Positions 62,248-64,000 of a stretch of DNA of 64,000 nt are shown here, in pieces (within the stretch, counting starts at the first letter, position 1; each line of letters begins with the position of its first letter). The notes under the pieces are model-generated. The model was not told the origin of the DNA. It worked only from the letters and a program-made list of their open reading frames with translations, and searched no databases. The stretch lies in the NCBI RefSeq assembly GCF_018531125.1, contig NZ_JAHDSY010000001.1; one strand, given 5' to 3'. A program made the position numbers and the translations under genes. The DNA comes from Canibacter zhuwentaonis (GTDB lineage Bacteria > Actinomycetota > Actinomycetes > Actinomycetales > Microbacteriaceae).

Positions 62248-63652
62248 GGCGTTGACGTTGGGTTCGCTCTTTGATGGTTCTGGCACATTCCCTCTAGCCG
62301 CCATAAGGGCTGGGATTGTGCCGGTGTGGGCAAGTGAGATTGAGCCTGTTCCTATCCGAGTGACTCGTAAAAACCTGCCCGAAATGATCCATCTTGGGGA
62401 CGTGAGCACTATCGATGGCGGGCAGATACCGCCGGTGGACATCGTCGCGTTCGGCTCGCCCTGCACTGATCTGTCGGTTGCTGGTAAACGAGCCGGACTT
62501 GAGGGCAAAGCCTCTGGTTTGTTCTTCGAGGTAACCCGCATCATCAAACAAATGCGCGAGGCCACAGCCGAGAAATTCCCGCGTTTTGTGGTGTGGGAAA
62601 ACGTTCCTGGCGCATTTTCTAGTCAGAAGGGAGAAGACTTTGCCGCCGTCATCAACACCCTGCTCGCCCTTACCCAAACAGGAGCGCAAACAGCGCGGGC
62701 GCTGCCCGAAGTTATTGTCCCTCAAGAAGGATGGGCCAAAGCAGACCTGGTCGTGGGCAGTGGATTCTCACTGGCATGGCGAGTTTTGGACGCGCAATAC
62801 TGGGGAGTGCCCCAGCGCCGTAAAAGAATCTTCCTTATCGCAGATCTTGCAGGACAAAGTGCCCCAGAAATACTTTTTGACGCCAAGGGCAGCAATGGGA
62901 ATCTTGAACCGAGCAGCCAAACACTCCAAACCCCTCCCAGACCTACTACGTCAAGCCCTTCAGACAACAGCTTTGGGGCATGTACGCTGCGGATGCGCTC
63001 AGGTAAACCCGGAGGAGGCAAAGGCCCACTAATCCAACACGGGCAATCGGGCACTTTAGCTACCAGGTGCGATCAGATTCTCTTCCACCCGATCTGCTAC
63101 GGGTTTAACGCCATCCATAAAGAGCGGGACTCCAACAGTGGGAGGTATGGGTTTGCCACGAGTGTCGCAAAAACCCTTGATTTGCATGGCGGTAGAGCCA
63201 CTTGCAACCAAGGAGGAATGCTGGTCACGCAGCCCCATTGCATGACCACCACATCGCATCCAGCCATCGGCAAAAACTGCGCACCCACACTGTCTGCTCG
63301 GGACTTTAAACAGCCACCAATCACCACCCAGGCGAGCAACCACTGTTGTCAGGCGTTGGTGGCTAGGCATCTAACCCCGCTGGAATGCTCACGCCTCCAA
63401 GGCTTCCCAGACCAGTGGATAACCGTGCTAGAAAACCCTGACCCGACCATGGAAGAACTCTCGTTCTGGCAGGGCGTGTTTACTACCTACGCAAGGGTGA
63501 TGGGCAAAAAGCCACGCACCCTACGTCAGGTACGCACGTGGCTCGCCCAGCCGGTGACTGACGGGGCCTTGTATCGGATGTGGGGCAACGGGATTGCATT
63601 GCCGTGCGCTCAGTTCATCATGGACCAAATCGCCAAGCACGCAACCACCTAG
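62240..63652 (+). CDS. phage DNA (cytosine-5-)-methyltransferase
   Basis: The 470-residue 5mC enzyme shows motif I LGSLFDGSGTFPLAAIRAGI, motif IV FGSPCTDLSVAGKRAGL with the catalytic Cys, motif VI VVWENVPGAFSS, motif VIII GVPQRRKRIFLIAD, and C-terminal LTPLECSRLQGFPDQW and WGNGIALPCA. A long target region between carries many Ser/Gly/Thr. ATG 62240 overlaps the previous stop. It differs from the two LlaJI-type methylases in lacking their shared target block. Confidence 0.92.
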   Translation: MGRALTLGSLFDGSGTFPLAAIRAGIVPVWASEIEPVPIRVTRKNLPEMIHLGDVSTIDGGQIPPVDIVAFGSPCTDLSVAGKRAGLEGKASGLFFEVTRIIKQMREATAEKFPRFVVWENVPGAFSSQKGEDFAAVINTLLALTQTGAQTARALPEVIVPQEGWAKADLVVGSGFSLAWRVLDAQYWGVPQRRKRIFLIADLAGQSAPEILFDAKGSNGNLEPSSQTLQTPPRPTTSSPSDNSFGACTLRMRSGKPGGGKGPLIQHGQSGTLATRCDQILFHPICYGFNAIHKERDSNSGRYGFATSVAKTLDLHGGRATCNQGGMLVTQPHCMTTTSHPAIGKNCAPTLSARDFKQPPITTQASNHCCQALVARHLTPLECSRLQGFPDQWITVLENPDPTMEELSFWQGVFTTYARVMGKKPRTLRQVRTWLAQPVTDGALYRMWGNGIALPCAQFIMDQIAKHATT

Positions 63653-63863
63653 TTCTCCTAGTGGGAACTGACTGGCTTTGTTACCTCGGATAAGTGATGC
63701 CGCCACTTGTCCGGGGCAGCCAACCAGCCTCACTTCGAAGTGTGCTCGAGACCGCTACGTTCCCTGACGTTTAAGCCGGTTTTGGGCTGGATAAACCTGT
63801 GAAACAGAGCGTTCATGTTGTTGACAGAAAAACCCCACAAGCCACAAGGGAGAACACACAACC
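63653..63863. other. spacer with dispersed-element relative
   Basis: No gene is seen. It holds the third, weaker copy of the dispersed element (63787-63817) and a TTGACA at 63831, which may be the -35 of the next gene. Confidence 0.5.
63787..63817 (+). repeat. dispersed element, diverged copy 3
   Basis: It matches 24 of 31 positions of copy 1's end region (from the last CTTGACC through ACCTGTGAAA and AGAGC). It lies about 50 bases ahead of ATG 63864. Confidence 0.55.
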
Positions 63864-64000
63864 ATGAACATCACCTTTGACTACGACCTGCCGACTGGTA
63901 AACGCTCCACCATCGTCACCAACCTCCAAGCCCTCTACGACATCAAGCCTCAGTACCTGGGAGCACCCAGTTATGAGTACCAGGTCGGCCCCGCAATCGT
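63864..64000 (+). CDS. phage protein (virulence-related-like), 3' end outside window
   Basis: The first 45 residues begin NITFDYDLPTGKRSTIVTNL and continue QALYDIKPQYLGAPSYEYQV. The YLGAPS.EYQV pattern is familiar from a small phage protein commonly labelled virulence-related; function unknown. AAGGGAG lies about 12 bases upstream of the ATG. The gene is cut by the window end. Confidence 0.6.
   Translation, partial: MNITFDYDLPTGKRSTIVTNLQALYDIKPQYLGAPSYEYQVGPAI

Noticed and set aside
34879..64000. Integrase or conjugation genes
   Set aside because: No tyrosine or serine recombinase, relaxase or type IV secretion motif was seen in any frame.

Overview
The window looks like the chromosome of a host-associated actinomycete, probably a small-genome relative of the Microbacteriaceae. 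The signs are a WhiB1-type regulator, SufS/SufU, a Rip1-like site-2 protease, sortase-type (LPLTG) surface proteins with Gram-positive pilin sequence, tightly packed operons and frequent GTG/TTG starts. This placement is inference; no rRNA lies in the window.

Region 1 (1-4560) is a scrambled surface-protein locus. Divergent pieces of an isopeptide-type pilin gene (minus strand) and of a Thr/Asn-rich adhesin gene (plus strand) are tandemly duplicated. Both partners of the first copy have lost their signal peptides, and the only copy with a cell-wall sorting signal is frameshifted. A broken 3' fragment of an HrpA-type helicase gene follows.

Region 2 (4620-34878) is ordinary chromosome. It holds an aldo/keto reductase, GlsB-like and WhiB-like small proteins, and a seven-gene minus-strand unit (oligopeptide ABC transporter with a fused permease-ATPase, then aroA, rsgA, bcp). 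Next come an enoyl-CoA hydratase-like protein and a cluster that joins an extended S-adenosylhomocysteine-hydrolase-like protein to an ATZ/TRZ amidohydrolase, followed by a polar amino-acid ABC transporter. An MFS exporter, a LysR regulator divergent from an Orn/Lys/Arg decarboxylase, sufS-sufU, a TRIC-type channel, rsmI, an FKBP lipoprotein, an M50 protease, trmB and tRNA-Arg(CCG) complete it.

Region 3 (34879-64000, open at the right) is an accessory island that begins directly after the 3' end of tRNA-Arg. (a) 34921-39819 on the minus strand is a decayed MmeI-like methyltransferase / helicase / GIY-YIG nuclease triad with homopolymer frameshifts and a truncated 5' end. (b) 40400-45751 is an apparently intact LlaJI-like restriction-modification system: HTH protein, two 5mC methyltransferases, McrB-like NTPase and PD-(D/E)XK nuclease. 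(c) 46105-64000 is a prophage or phage-derived element: XRE/ImmA immunity pair, small early genes, a DUF2800 gene with a nonsense codon, DUF2815, family A DNA polymerase, primase-helicase, VRR-NUC, SNF2-type helicase, DUF1492-like regulator, HNH nuclease, small terminase, then MetK, a ParB-fused DNA methyltransferase and a second 5mC methyltransferase. No integrase, large terminase or structural gene lies inside the window.

The main second-look items are the pilin/adhesin cassettes, the SahH-like/amidohydrolase cluster, the LlaJI-like island, a paired operator in front of the immunity genes and the next small gene, and a dispersed element before three phage genes.
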